Source: Rheinheimera sp. D18
GTDB lineage: Bacteria > Pseudomonadota > Gammaproteobacteria > Enterobacterales > Alteromonadaceae
NCBI RefSeq assembly: GCF_004345025.1
Contig: NZ_CP037745.1
Location: 2,232,001-2,296,000, forward strand
DNA length: 64,000 nt
Direction of reading: 5' to 3'
A program made the position numbers and the translations under genes. This document shows, one piece after another, positions 7,528 through 16,327 of the stretch (positions are counted from its first letter, which is position 1; each line of letters begins with the position of its first letter). Under the pieces are notes generated by a model. It was given only the letters and a program-made list of their open reading frames with translations, ran no database searches and was not told where the DNA came from.

Positions 7528-8724
7528 TTAGCCTTTAAGCACTGTGGCTACCGACTTAGCAAAGTAATCAATATTGCTATGGTTTAACCCAGCAATGCTA
7601 ACTCGGCTTGAATCAACCATATAAATACTAAACTCACTACGCAGACGAGCAATTTGGGCTTTATCAATACCTAAGAAGCTAAACATACCGTGCTGACGGG
7701 TTATAAAGCTGAAATCTTGAGTTACACCTTCACCGGCTAGCTTATCAATAATTAACTGGCGATAATTGTTAATACGATTACGCATTTCTGCCAACTCTTG
7801 GTGCCATAACGCTGTTAGCTCGGCGCTATCCAGAATATTCGCCACCACAATAGCGCCATGCGCTGGTGGCATAGAATAAATGCTGCGCACGACACCTAGC
7901 AGGTTACTTCTAACAATATCGCTTACTTTGCTATCAGCTGACATAATAGACACTGCACCTATACGCTCACGGTATAAGCCAAAGTTTTTTGAACATGAGC
8001 TACACAGCAGCATTTCATCAACAGTATCAGCTAGATGACGCAAACCTTTGGCATCTTCTTCAAGCCCAGCACCAAAACCTTGATAAGCCATATCAACCAA
8101 AGGTGTAAAACCGCGCTCTTTAGCTACTTGGGCAAAACGCTGCCACTGAGCAAAGGTTAGATCCATACCGCTAGGGTTATGACAACAAGCGTGTACCAGC
8201 ACCACATCACCCGCTGGTACGTTGGCTAAATCAGCAAACATACCCTCCTCATCCAGCCCCTTAGTGCTGTAATCGTAGTAGGTGTATTCTTTTACGTTTA
8301 AGCCAGCGGCTTTAAACATAGAAATATGGTTAGCCCAAGTGGGTTTGGTTACCCAAATAGTGGCGTTAGGGTTAGCCTTTTTAATAAATTCGGCAGCAAC
8401 ACGCAGAGCGCCTGTACCGCCTGGGGTATGGGCACTGGTTATACGGTTAGCTAGCAACGCCTTATGGGCGTGACCAAAGGCTAACTTTTCAATATGCGCG
8501 TTAAAGCCTAAGTCACCAGCCATACCTATATAGGTTTTGCTATCTTCGTTTTTTAAACGCAGTGCTTCTGCTTCTTTTACGCATTTTAATACTGCGGTAT
8601 GGCCTTGCTCATCTTTATATACGCCAACACCCAGGTCGACTTTATTCGGGTTCTGATCTTCTTTATACGCTGCCATTAAACCTAAGATTGGATCAGTGGC
8701 TACCGGTTGTAACTGAGCAAACAT
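7528..8724 (-). CDS. Aspartate/aromatic amino acid aminotransferase (class I)
   Basis: PLP enzyme of 398 residues in the AspC/TyrB subfamily, transferring amino groups between aromatic amino acids or aspartate and 2-oxoglutarate. The N-terminus (MFAQLQPVATDPILGLMAAY) and the VDLGVGVYKDE block are typical. The HNPSG motif is present, and the PLP lysine lies in SCSKNFGLYRER near residue 248. Whether it acts mainly as aspartate or tyrosine aminotransferase cannot be settled from sequence, so no symbol is given; it could perform the last step of Phe and Tyr synthesis begun by the pheA and tyrA genes in this window. It follows the GAF gene by 40 bases. Confidence 0.92.
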   Translation of the reverse strand: MFAQLQPVATDPILGLMAAYKEDQNPNKVDLGVGVYKDEQGHTAVLKCVKEAEALRLKNEDSKTYIGMAGDLGFNAHIEKLAFGHAHKALLANRITSAHTPGGTGALRVAAEFIKKANPNATIWVTKPTWANHISMFKAAGLNVKEYTYYDYSTKGLDEEGMFADLANVPAGDVVLVHACCHNPSGMDLTFAQWQRFAQVAKERGFTPLVDMAYQGFGAGLEEDAKGLRHLADTVDEMLLCSSCSKNFGLYRERIGAVSIMSADSKVSDIVRSNLLGVVRSIYSMPPAHGAIVVANILDSAELTALWHQELAEMRNRINNYRQLIIDKLAGEGVTQDFSFITRQHGMFSFLGIDKAQIARLRSEFSIYMVDSSRVSIAGLNHSNIDYFAKSVATVLKG

Positions 8725-8764
8725 AATGTTCTACCTGATTAAAGTTACATGAAAAAGACTGCGC

Positions 8765-9481
8765 TTATGGCAAGTATGCCGGTATGGTTAAACATACCGC
8801 AACCAACAGTGCCATAGCATCAGCAGTGAATACGTGTTTATTAAAATCTTCAGCATCAACAATGCCGACTATTTTGCCTGATTGGTCAAACAGAGGCAAA
8901 CACGCTTCAGCTTGTACCTTAGGATCGCAGGTATAATATTCGCCGCCAGTGCCTAAATACACCGCAACATCGTTAATCACCTTTGCGCGACCACTTAAAC
9001 CTACGCTGCTGTTATTGCTGGCTTTAGCAAATTCCGCCGTTAACGGAAACTCTGCACGTGATGGCGCACCGTAATAGGCTAATTTCACCAATACCTGCTG
9101 TGCATCAACATTAGGCCTAGCCTGATAAATACCAAACCAATCTAAACCTGAATTCTCACGATAAAACGTGACTATTTTAGTTAATTGTTGCAACGCAATG
9201 AGGTTTGTTTCAGTTTGCCCACCTAAGATAGGGCTTAAGTCATAAGGCGTATCAGTTAGTTCACCAAATAGTGAACACGCGCCCCCCTCACCTAACTCTG
9301 GAACTTGATACTGCCATTGTACTTTGGGTGCAGCAACACACTGCAAGTAGCTGCGCAGTGTTACTAATATTGCATGTACCTGTGGTGATAAATCACCATA
9401 CTGGGCTACTAAACCGGAGCGCTGAAGATAGTCAGAAACAGATATCGATGTTGGTACAGAAACGTGCATCATTATAGCCAT
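8765..9481 (-). CDS. GAF domain protein, related to free-Met-R-sulfoxide reductase
   Basis: Protein of up to 238 residues with a GAF domain in about residues 95-235. The pattern DWFGIYQ, LAYYGAPSR, AKVINDVAVY, YTCDPKVQAEACLPLFD and KIVGIVDAEDF follows the free methionine-R-sulfoxide reductase (YebR) fold. One cysteine sits where the family has its HIACD cysteine, but the other two conserved cysteines of the mid-domain loop are absent, so reductase activity is doubtful. The N-terminal 90 residues are helical and unassigned. The start is uncertain: ATGs at 9481, 9472 and 9469 are all in frame. It lies upstream of the aminotransferase on the same strand. Confidence 0.7.
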   Translation of the reverse strand: MAIMMHVSVPTSISVSDYLQRSGLVAQYGDLSPQVHAILVTLRSYLQCVAAPKVQWQYQVPELGEGGACSLFGELTDTPYDLSPILGGQTETNLIALQQLTKIVTFYRENSGLDWFGIYQARPNVDAQQVLVKLAYYGAPSRAEFPLTAEFAKASNNSSVGLSGRAKVINDVAVYLGTGGEYYTCDPKVQAEACLPLFDQSGKIVGIVDAEDFNKHVFTADAMALLVAVCLTIPAYLP

Positions 9482-9621
9482 CCAGATTTCTAAATTTAGT
9501 AAGCATTTTACCAGAAGCCATTAAAAAACCAAGCAGGCGCGGCTAATTGAACACTAATTGTTGCCCCAACCGGCATGGACCATTAAGCTGACACTACTGT
9601 AACGTAACCTGCACTATTTTT

Positions 9622-10020
9622 ATGGCATCAAATAAAATTTCACTGGCTGACTGGCAAGCAAAACTTAATCCGAGCGGCAATACCACTACGCTAAAAGATG
9701 ACCCTAACTTGGTATTTAGCACCGCGACGGGTCGCATTAACAATAAACCCAGCGACAAAGTTGTTGGACAAAATTATGAAGATGGCGCAGTGCGCATTCG
9801 TCGAGAAACTAAAGGCCGTGGCGGTAAAGCGGTGTTAACCATTAGCGGTATTGCAAAAACAGCGGATGAATTAGAGCGGCTTGCCGCCAAACTGAAAAAA
9901 AAGTGTGCCTGCGGCGGTGCAGTAAAAGATGGCGTAATTGAAATACAAGGCGATAAACGCGAGTTAGTTGAGCAGTTATTGCAAGCCGAGGGCTTCAAAA
10001 CCAAATGGGCCGGAGGTTGA
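9622..10020 (+). CDS. yciH: YciH, SUI1/eIF1-like translation factor
   Basis: Protein of 132 residues with the SUI1 domain in its C-terminal 80: VRIRRETKGRGGKAVLTISG, the LKKKCACGGAVKDG loop and a final IEIQGDKRELV strand-helix. The N-terminal 50 residues are polar and variable, as in the family. YciH resembles eukaryotic initiation factor eIF1 and has been linked to fidelity of start-site choice and to stress. Length is slightly above E. coli YciH (108). It stands alone, convergent with the M28 peptidase gene. Confidence 0.9.
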   Translation: MASNKISLADWQAKLNPSGNTTTLKDDPNLVFSTATGRINNKPSDKVVGQNYEDGAVRIRRETKGRGGKAVLTISGIAKTADELERLAAKLKKKCACGGAVKDGVIEIQGDKRELVEQLLQAEGFKTKWAGG

Positions 10021-10052
10021 TACCAGCGCCTTGGTGCTTGAAAACGAACCGG

Positions 10053-10095
10053 CTTACCCACACCAACACGCCGTCAACGGTTGGTTTAGGGTAAG
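10053..10095. other. Imperfect hairpin between yciH and the M28 peptidase gene
   Basis: Two nested inverted repeats, CTTACCC/GGGTAAG (10053-10059 with 10089-10095) and ACCAAC/GTTGGT (10062-10067 with 10080-10085), in the gap between convergent genes. No T tract follows on either strand, so a classical terminator is not supported; it could act as an mRNA 3' end structure. Confidence 0.4.
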
Positions 10096-10132
10096 TCGAT
10101 TCTCTTTATCTATTATCAGTGCAATTTGAAGG

Positions 10133-11815
10133 CTACTTTATCGCTTCACGGTTATACGGCTGACCAAACACTTTATTAAAAAAGCTGTCTTTCAACCAAT
10201 AGGGGCGCTGTTTAGTGTTAGCGATATCTAGGGCAATATTAAAGTTAATATTGGTAAATACTGCGCCTGCATCATAACGAATTGGCCCATATTCTTTGGT
10301 TAGACTTGGAATGTCATCCGATGGCTTATGATAATGCTTAGCAAAGAAACTACCCCAAATTTGTCCACCGTCTTGCTTTGGATCTTGCGATTTAAAGCCT
10401 GTCATTAGGAATACGGCGGGGATGCCTTTTTTCACCAAAGTATAGTGATCTGAGCGCGTAAAAATTGCTTGCTCTGGCATTGGATCAGCACTTAACGCAA
10501 TGCCTTCTTTAGCTGCAGCCTGTTTTACCACATTACCTAATGACGAATGGTTAGCTCCAAACGCAATCATGTCAGCAAAGGGGTACAGCAATACTGGCAT
10601 ATCTAAATTAACGTTAGCGACTAACTTTTCAATTGGCCGGGTTGGGTGGTTGGCAAAGTAATCTGCACCTAATAAACCCTTTTCTTCACCCGTTACCACA
10701 ACAAATAAAATAGAACGTTTAGGCGCCTCTGGTAACTGTGCAAATAAGCGTGCGGTTTCTAATAAAATAGATACACCGGCGGCGTTATCCATTGCACCAT
10801 TGTTTATTTTATCGTCGCTGCGTAAATCGTTGCTTAAGCCAATATGGTCAGAGTGGGCAGTAATAACCACATATTCGTCTTTTAATATGGGATCTGACCC
10901 CGGCAATACGGCAATTACGTTAGGGCTAGATATTTGCTCATAGTTAGATTTACGGCTTAGTGATGCTGATACTCCTAAATCAAAACCTTTCGGGCTGTGT
11001 TTATTATCTAACTGAGTAAAAATATCGACTAGCGATACTGGCGCTTTAGCAAACAATGCCGCTGCCGCGTCAGGATGCATATAGGCACCAGCTTTTAAGT
11101 TAGGATAATTATCAGCGGGTACACCATCGGCATTTAACCACTGCATGCTAGGCGTATTTAAATACAACAAGCTAGTCGCGTACGGCCGCGTTTTTTCTTG
11201 AATGGGTGTGTGCACGGTAATAACACCTACCGCACCGCGCTCAGCGGCCAATTTAGTTTTTAAACTATTTAAATGTGCCGCTTCTTCGCTAGGTAAACTA
11301 TCTGGGCGGCCCGCAAGAATAACGACAATTTTGCCCTTAACATCTAAGCCAGCATAATCGTTAATACTAAATTCGTCTGATACCATGCCGTAACCAGCAA
11401 ACACTAAAGGCGCAGTAACATCGGTGGCCGCATGCTGCATATTAGGCCCGGTAAAAAAAGCTTTCGGGTAACTTAGCTCAGTATTTTTGCCATCAACATG
11501 TAGCGTAAATTTTGCGCTATTGGCGGCTAAACGCGCTTTACGCATAGGTACACGCTGGTAATAACTGTCATTTTCGCCGGCCGGTTTAAGGCCCAAGGCT
11601 TGCAGCTGCGTGGCAATATATATCGCAGCAATTTCATGTTCTTTGCTGCCCGTGTCACGCCCAGCCAACGCATCGGCAGACAAAAACTGCATATGCGCTT
11701 CTATTGCTTGTGCATTCGCAGCGGGTGCTAACACCGCTGAAGTTTGTGATGCGGTGCCAACGCACCCCGTTAACGCACTTAATGTTAGTGCGGTGGCAAT
11801 AAGTTTTAGCTTCAT
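10133..11815 (-). CDS. M28 family zinc metallopeptidase, lipoprotein
   Basis: Exported aminopeptidase-like protein of 560 residues. The signal ends in the lipobox LTGC (Cys18), so it should be lipid-anchored. A PA-type insert is suggested around residues 120-230 (VFAGYGMVSDEFSINDYAG, GKIVVILAGRPD). The M28 catalytic domain follows, with HSDHIG, DNAAGVSILLE, EEKGLLGA, NLDMP and the terminal HYHKPSDD supplying the zinc ligands and catalytic Glu. It probably removes N-terminal residues from peptides outside the cytoplasm. It is the last of three exported hydrolase-type genes on this strand; the gap to the amidohydrolase gene is 64 bases. Confidence 0.92.
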   Translation of the reverse strand: MKLKLIATALTLSALTGCVGTASQTSAVLAPAANAQAIEAHMQFLSADALAGRDTGSKEHEIAAIYIATQLQALGLKPAGENDSYYQRVPMRKARLAANSAKFTLHVDGKNTELSYPKAFFTGPNMQHAATDVTAPLVFAGYGMVSDEFSINDYAGLDVKGKIVVILAGRPDSLPSEEAAHLNSLKTKLAAERGAVGVITVHTPIQEKTRPYATSLLYLNTPSMQWLNADGVPADNYPNLKAGAYMHPDAAAALFAKAPVSLVDIFTQLDNKHSPKGFDLGVSASLSRKSNYEQISSPNVIAVLPGSDPILKDEYVVITAHSDHIGLSNDLRSDDKINNGAMDNAAGVSILLETARLFAQLPEAPKRSILFVVVTGEEKGLLGADYFANHPTRPIEKLVANVNLDMPVLLYPFADMIAFGANHSSLGNVVKQAAAKEGIALSADPMPEQAIFTRSDHYTLVKKGIPAVFLMTGFKSQDPKQDGGQIWGSFFAKHYHKPSDDIPSLTKEYGPIRYDAGAVFTNINFNIALDIANTKQRPYWLKDSFFNKVFGQPYNREAIK

Positions 11816-11879
11816 TTAACGTCCTTAAAATAGCAGTGCCAGCATAGGCTGGCACTGGTTTTATACTTAAGCGGAGCGC

Positions 11880-13184
11880 TTAGTTAATGCGCTGCTGGTA
11901 TTTATCGTGCATTTGCTTGTGGTGGTTATTTAAGTCAACCGCCCTACCATCGATCCACAAATGGGTAACCTTGTGGCCCAGATAATCGAAAATATCACCG
12001 TCAGATACCACTAGGCTGGCAGCTTTGCCTACCTCAATGCTACCTATTTTATCAGCAACACCCGCAATTTTCGCAGCATTAATGGTAACAGAACGTAACG
12101 CTTGCTCTGGAGTTAAACCAAAACTAATGGCCTGACCTGCCGCAAACACCACGTTACGGGTATCCCAATAGCCATCGAGTGACAAGGCATACTCAACACC
12201 GGCATCTTGTAATACTTTTGGCGTAATAAAGGCTTGGCTATAATTTTCGTCACCGCGGGTTGGTAAACCATAGGGCGCAGTATAAATTACCGCCACCTTG
12301 GCTGCGGCCAGTTCATCCGCCATACGCCAGCTATCACGCCCACCAACAATATTTAGCTTCACGCCATATTCTTTGGCTAATAGCATGGCTTGGCGAATTT
12401 GCCGTGCATCATCGGCGTGAACAAACAACGGTCGCTCACCTTTAAACACGGGCAACATGGCTTGCCAACGCGAGTCTATGCCTTTGTTTAATCCGGCTTG
12501 TTCCGCATCAAAGTAAGCTTTAGCTGATTTAAAATGCTGCTGTAGTTTTTCTAACTGTGCTGCATTGGCTTTACGCACTTCGTCGGCCGGTTTTGGGTTC
12601 CAGCGTGAGCCTAAGCTATCAGCATTAGGCCAGCGCACATGCAACCCCGTACCATCAGCAACCACAGCATCTTGGTAGTTCCAGGCATCTAGCTGCATTA
12701 AACTTGACTGGCCCATTAACATGCTGCCCGATGGATACACCATCGCATAAGCAAAACCATTGCTGCGAATAGTTGGAATAACTTCAGAATCAGCGTTATA
12801 AGCCACTTTCGCCCGAATATCAGGGTTAGTTTGCGTTACTTCGTTAGTATCGTCAGTTGAGCGTACCGCATCAATTTCAGTTAAACCGAGTTGGTTAGCC
12901 AGTGCGATAAGACCTGGATAAACATGCTTGCCATCAAGTGCCAATACAGTAGCGCCCTCTGGTACAGTTAAACCTTGGCCAATAGCCGCAATTTTACCAT
13001 CAACTATTAACAAATCAGTATTGCTGCTAACACCAGCAGTTACCGTGTGCAAGGTAACACCAGTTAATAATAACGGTCCGGTTGCCGCTTTTGCTGGCAC
13101 CATATCGTTTGCTAAGCTTTGCCCTGCACTAATGCTGCCAGCTAAGGCAACAATCAGACTTAAACAGGTATTAGATAATTTCAT
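11880..13184 (-). CDS. Exported amidohydrolase-like protein with degenerate metal site
   Basis: Protein of 434 residues with a signal peptide (about residues 1-25). The composite-domain strands (LLLTGVTLHTV, LLIVDGKIAAIGQGL) and the C-terminal GSIEVGKAASLVVSDGDIF and VTHLWIDGRAV identify the amidohydrolase superfamily. Where active members have PGLID-H-x-H, this one reads YPGLIALANQLG (about residues 89-100), so both N-terminal metal-binding histidines are missing. Either it has lost catalysis or it works with its neighbour. AAGGAG lies just upstream of the ATG at 13184, and only 11 bases separate it from the end of the 1036-residue homologue, indicating an operon. Confidence 0.88.
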   Translation of the reverse strand: MKLSNTCLSLIVALAGSISAGQSLANDMVPAKAATGPLLLTGVTLHTVTAGVSSNTDLLIVDGKIAAIGQGLTVPEGATVLALDGKHVYPGLIALANQLGLTEIDAVRSTDDTNEVTQTNPDIRAKVAYNADSEVIPTIRSNGFAYAMVYPSGSMLMGQSSLMQLDAWNYQDAVVADGTGLHVRWPNADSLGSRWNPKPADEVRKANAAQLEKLQQHFKSAKAYFDAEQAGLNKGIDSRWQAMLPVFKGERPLFVHADDARQIRQAMLLAKEYGVKLNIVGGRDSWRMADELAAAKVAVIYTAPYGLPTRGDENYSQAFITPKVLQDAGVEYALSLDGYWDTRNVVFAAGQAISFGLTPEQALRSVTINAAKIAGVADKIGSIEVGKAASLVVSDGDIFDYLGHKVTHLWIDGRAVDLNNHHKQMHDKYQQRIN

Positions 13185-13195
13185 TCTGCTGCTCC

Positions 13196-16100
13196 TTAGT
13201 GTGCACGGCCGTTAGCATGGATGTGAGTGGTAATGTTCCACCAGTCACCCTGATCTTCACAGTGCCATTCTGGCTCATCCTGCTTATAAGCGTCTTTGTC
13301 ACCGGCTTTTGCAGAGTCATCGGCTCCAAGCACTTTTTGCACTAGCGCGGCCTTTTCTGCCTCTAAGTTTTGCTGAAGCTGTTTGTCGGTGTTGATATCA
13401 AAGTACTTAGTACCGGCAATCCAGGTTTGCTGCGCTTGGCTATATACTGACAATGGGTTGGTATTCCACAACACGAAGTCAGCTTGTTTGCCTTGCTTAA
13501 TAGAACCAGTAACCCCGTCTATTTTCAGCTGTATTGCTGGATTAATGGTAACCATTTTCAGGGCATCATGTTGGTCCATACCACAGTACATTACTGATTT
13601 TGCGGCTTCTTGGTTTAAACGGCGCTGCAAACCGGCATCGTCAGAGTTAATACTAACCAACACACCTTCTTTAGCCATTAAACAGGCGTTAGTTGGAATG
13701 GCATCTTGCACTTCCATTTTATACGCCCACCAATCAGCGAAGGTAGATGCGCTAGCACCGTGTGCCTTCATTTCTTTAGCAACTTTATAGCCTTCTAAAA
13801 TATGCGTAAAAGTAGTGATGTTAAAGCCCATCTCTTCGGCAACATCCATTAGCATTAATATTTCCGATGCCACGTATGAGTGAGTATGAATAAAGCGCTT
13901 TTTATCTAGTATTTCAACTAACGTCTGCAGGCGATAATCAGTGCGCGGTGGCGCTACATCATCACGCTGACGTTTTGACAGCTTGTTATATTCAGCCCAA
14001 GTCGCTTTATATTCTTTAGCTGCTTGGAAAGCATCACGCACTGTGGTTTCAACACCCATACGCGTTTGCGGGTAACGTGAGGTAAAAGAGTCACCCCAGT
14101 TAGACTGTTTAACGTTTTCACCCAAAGCAAATTTGATACTTGGTGGTGCCGCTTTCATTTTTAAGCCATCAGCCGACTCACCCCAGCGAAATTGCACAAC
14201 TTGCGCCATGCCGCCAATAGCGTTGGCACTACCATGTAATAACTGTGCAGTAGTAGTACCGCCAGCTAAACCACGATACAAGTTAATATCTTCTGGGTTT
14301 AGTACATCACCAATATGCACTTCTGAGGTAACCGAGTCGGTGCCCTCGTTTACGCCAGCTTCAATAGCTACGTGCGAGTGCTCATCAATGATCCCTGGCG
14401 TTAAGTGCATGCCTTTAGCATCGATAACGTCAAAACCACTTGGCGTAGCAAGGTTTTTACCTATTTTGTCGAATTTACCGTTGCGTACAATAACGTCGCT
14501 ATTTTCTAACACGCCCTCTTTTTCTGCCGTCCAAACCGTAGCATTTTTTATATGCACGTTTTGTTGTTTCGCCTTAGCTGGCAAACCATAAGCACGGTTA
14601 GGGAAAGTAAGTTGCGATAACATCGTCGTGTCAACGTTTGCTACCTTGGCTGCTTCTGATTTTTTATCAGTAGCTTGGCGCTGCGCAGTTACCGTTTCAG
14701 TGCGGCCTGATAGCTGCCATTTACCGGTTAAGTTGTTATCAACTAATTGACCGCTAAATTGCGCAATCTGCTTATCACCCGTTAGTTCGGCTAAATTAAC
14801 ATTGAACTGCAATAATTGCTGTGCGGCAGTAACATTGTCTAATTTAACGCCCTTAGTATCTGCTGCTGATACTAACTTGGCATTGCCAGCTAGCTTATCG
14901 CCACTACCGTCTAGTTTAATAGTAACGGCCTTTCCTGCGATATTAAGCTGGTATTCGCCAGCAAAACTAACCGGATTAACCGCAGTAATAAGATGCTGCC
15001 GCCCGCGGATCCAGGTTGCGACTATGGCACCATCGGTAAATAAGTCACCATCAGCCAGTACTAGGTCTGCCTGATAACCTGGAGCAATTTTACCTAACCT
15101 ATCGGCAACACCCGCGATACGCGCAGGTTCAGTAGTTAGAGCGGCCAAGGCTTTATCAGCCGATAAACCGTATTTAACCGCTTTACGTAAGTTAGGCCAA
15201 AATTGCTTGGTATCTTTTAGTTTAAAGGTAGTTAAAGCAAAAGGAATACCCGCCTTTGCTAGCTCGCCCGGGTTAGCTGGTGCACGCTCCCAATGACGTA
15301 AATCCGCTAAACTAACGTCGACTTGATCAGCAACTTGCTCAACAGATGGCGCAGCTGGGAAATTCAACGGCAGTATAATGCTACGGCCAGTGGCTTTTAT
15401 TTCATCACGGCGCACATATTCAAAACCCGAACCTACTATTACTGCATTAGTTAGTTTGAACTCACTCAGTAACTGATGCGCACGTAGTAATGATTTGTCG
15501 TCTGAGGTTTCAAAAATTGCACCTGACTGATCAATATGACTTAAATTTTGTAACGCCGCATTAAACTCGATTGGCGAGTTAAAATAACGCGTGTCAGTTT
15601 TACCATAAGCGCCGTTATACCAGTTGGCATCGCTTAGTGTTTGGCGAATAAGTGCAATACTGCCCATTAACGATGAAGGGTAGCTTTGCTTTGAGGTGCC
15701 TTTACTAAAGGCCATAAACTGCGGACCATTAGCCTTTAATACTAACTCATTGGCGATGCCATCACCTAATGAGCTAACAAACGCCTGACCACGAAAGATA
15801 CCGTCAAAACGCGCAGACTGGGCGGTAGTAAAGCCTAATTTGCGTAGCTCTGCTGCCGCTTTACTATCAGGTTTAAATTCTGATACCCACTGCTGTTGGG
15901 CATGAATAGCACCATTACTGGCGTTGCCACCTTTACGGTCATTTTTATACACCGGCGCATCACGGTAACTACCCGGTGCTGAACGCTCTGCAGGTTTAAT
16001 ACCATATTGGGTGTAAGGGTCAATAAAACCTGGGTATAGGGTGTAACGGCTAGCATCAATAGTTTGATAGCCGGCTGGCACTGATATCTTGGTACCCACT

Positions 16101-16306
16101 GCGCTAATACGACCGTCCGCAATAAGCACGGTAGCATTGCTAAGCTTTTTGCCTGGTTCGGTATAAACAGTAGCGCCAGTAAGCGCAATCAGGTTAGGGG
16201 TTTTATCAACAATACCTTGTGTGGGTGTGGTCTGGTCGGCGTGGCTGCTAGCGGCAAAAGCACTAATCAGCGCGGCGCTTAACAGCGACAAACGCTCTGA
16301 GGTCAT
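13196..16306 (-). CDS. Exported double-module amidohydrolase (1036 residues)
   Basis: Signal peptide (cleavage probably after ASSHA, residue 23) followed by two amidohydrolase-type modules. Module 1 (about 37-440) has YPGFIDPYTQYG in place of the HxH site and a C-terminal GKIAPGYQADLVLADGDLF, then a beta-rich linker (about 440-560). Module 2 (about 585-990) has the intact site TPGIIDEHSHVAIE near residue 640, further metal-binding histidines in HTHSYVASE (about 809) and FTHILEGY, and the catalytic Asp region SINSDDAG. So one active and one degenerate site are fused. The likely role is periplasmic hydrolysis of peptides or related amides; the substrate is unknown. First gene of an operon with the 434-residue homologue. 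Confidence 0.9.
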   Translation of the reverse strand: MTSERLSLLSAALISAFAASSHADQTTPTQGIVDKTPNLIALTGATVYTEPGKKLSNATVLIADGRISAVGTKISVPAGYQTIDASRYTLYPGFIDPYTQYGIKPAERSAPGSYRDAPVYKNDRKGGNASNGAIHAQQQWVSEFKPDSKAAAELRKLGFTTAQSARFDGIFRGQAFVSSLGDGIANELVLKANGPQFMAFSKGTSKQSYPSSLMGSIALIRQTLSDANWYNGAYGKTDTRYFNSPIEFNAALQNLSHIDQSGAIFETSDDKSLLRAHQLLSEFKLTNAVIVGSGFEYVRRDEIKATGRSIILPLNFPAAPSVEQVADQVDVSLADLRHWERAPANPGELAKAGIPFALTTFKLKDTKQFWPNLRKAVKYGLSADKALAALTTEPARIAGVADRLGKIAPGYQADLVLADGDLFTDGAIVATWIRGRQHLITAVNPVSFAGEYQLNIAGKAVTIKLDGSGDKLAGNAKLVSAADTKGVKLDNVTAAQQLLQFNVNLAELTGDKQIAQFSGQLVDNNLTGKWQLSGRTETVTAQRQATDKKSEAAKVANVDTTMLSQLTFPNRAYGLPAKAKQQNVHIKNATVWTAEKEGVLENSDVIVRNGKFDKIGKNLATPSGFDVIDAKGMHLTPGIIDEHSHVAIEAGVNEGTDSVTSEVHIGDVLNPEDINLYRGLAGGTTTAQLLHGSANAIGGMAQVVQFRWGESADGLKMKAAPPSIKFALGENVKQSNWGDSFTSRYPQTRMGVETTVRDAFQAAKEYKATWAEYNKLSKRQRDDVAPPRTDYRLQTLVEILDKKRFIHTHSYVASEILMLMDVAEEMGFNITTFTHILEGYKVAKEMKAHGASASTFADWWAYKMEVQDAIPTNACLMAKEGVLVSINSDDAGLQRRLNQEAAKSVMYCGMDQHDALKMVTINPAIQLKIDGVTGSIKQGKQADFVLWNTNPLSVYSQAQQTWIAGTKYFDINTDKQLQQNLEAEKAALVQKVLGADDSAKAGDKDAYKQDEPEWHCEDQGDWWNITTHIHANGRAH

Positions 16307-16327
16307 AACTTATTCCTGGATTAAGAA

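Noticed and set aside
9508-9526. Palindrome-like GTAAGCATTTTAC upstream of the GAF/aminotransferase genes as a TyrR box
   Set aside because: Spacing between the conserved G and C is wrong for TyrR.
13383-15074. Long plus-strand frames (up to 152 codons) opposite the 1036-residue amidohydrolase
   Set aside because: Antisense shadows rich in Ser/Pro/Cys without starts or ribosome-binding sites; the minus-strand gene has clear domains.
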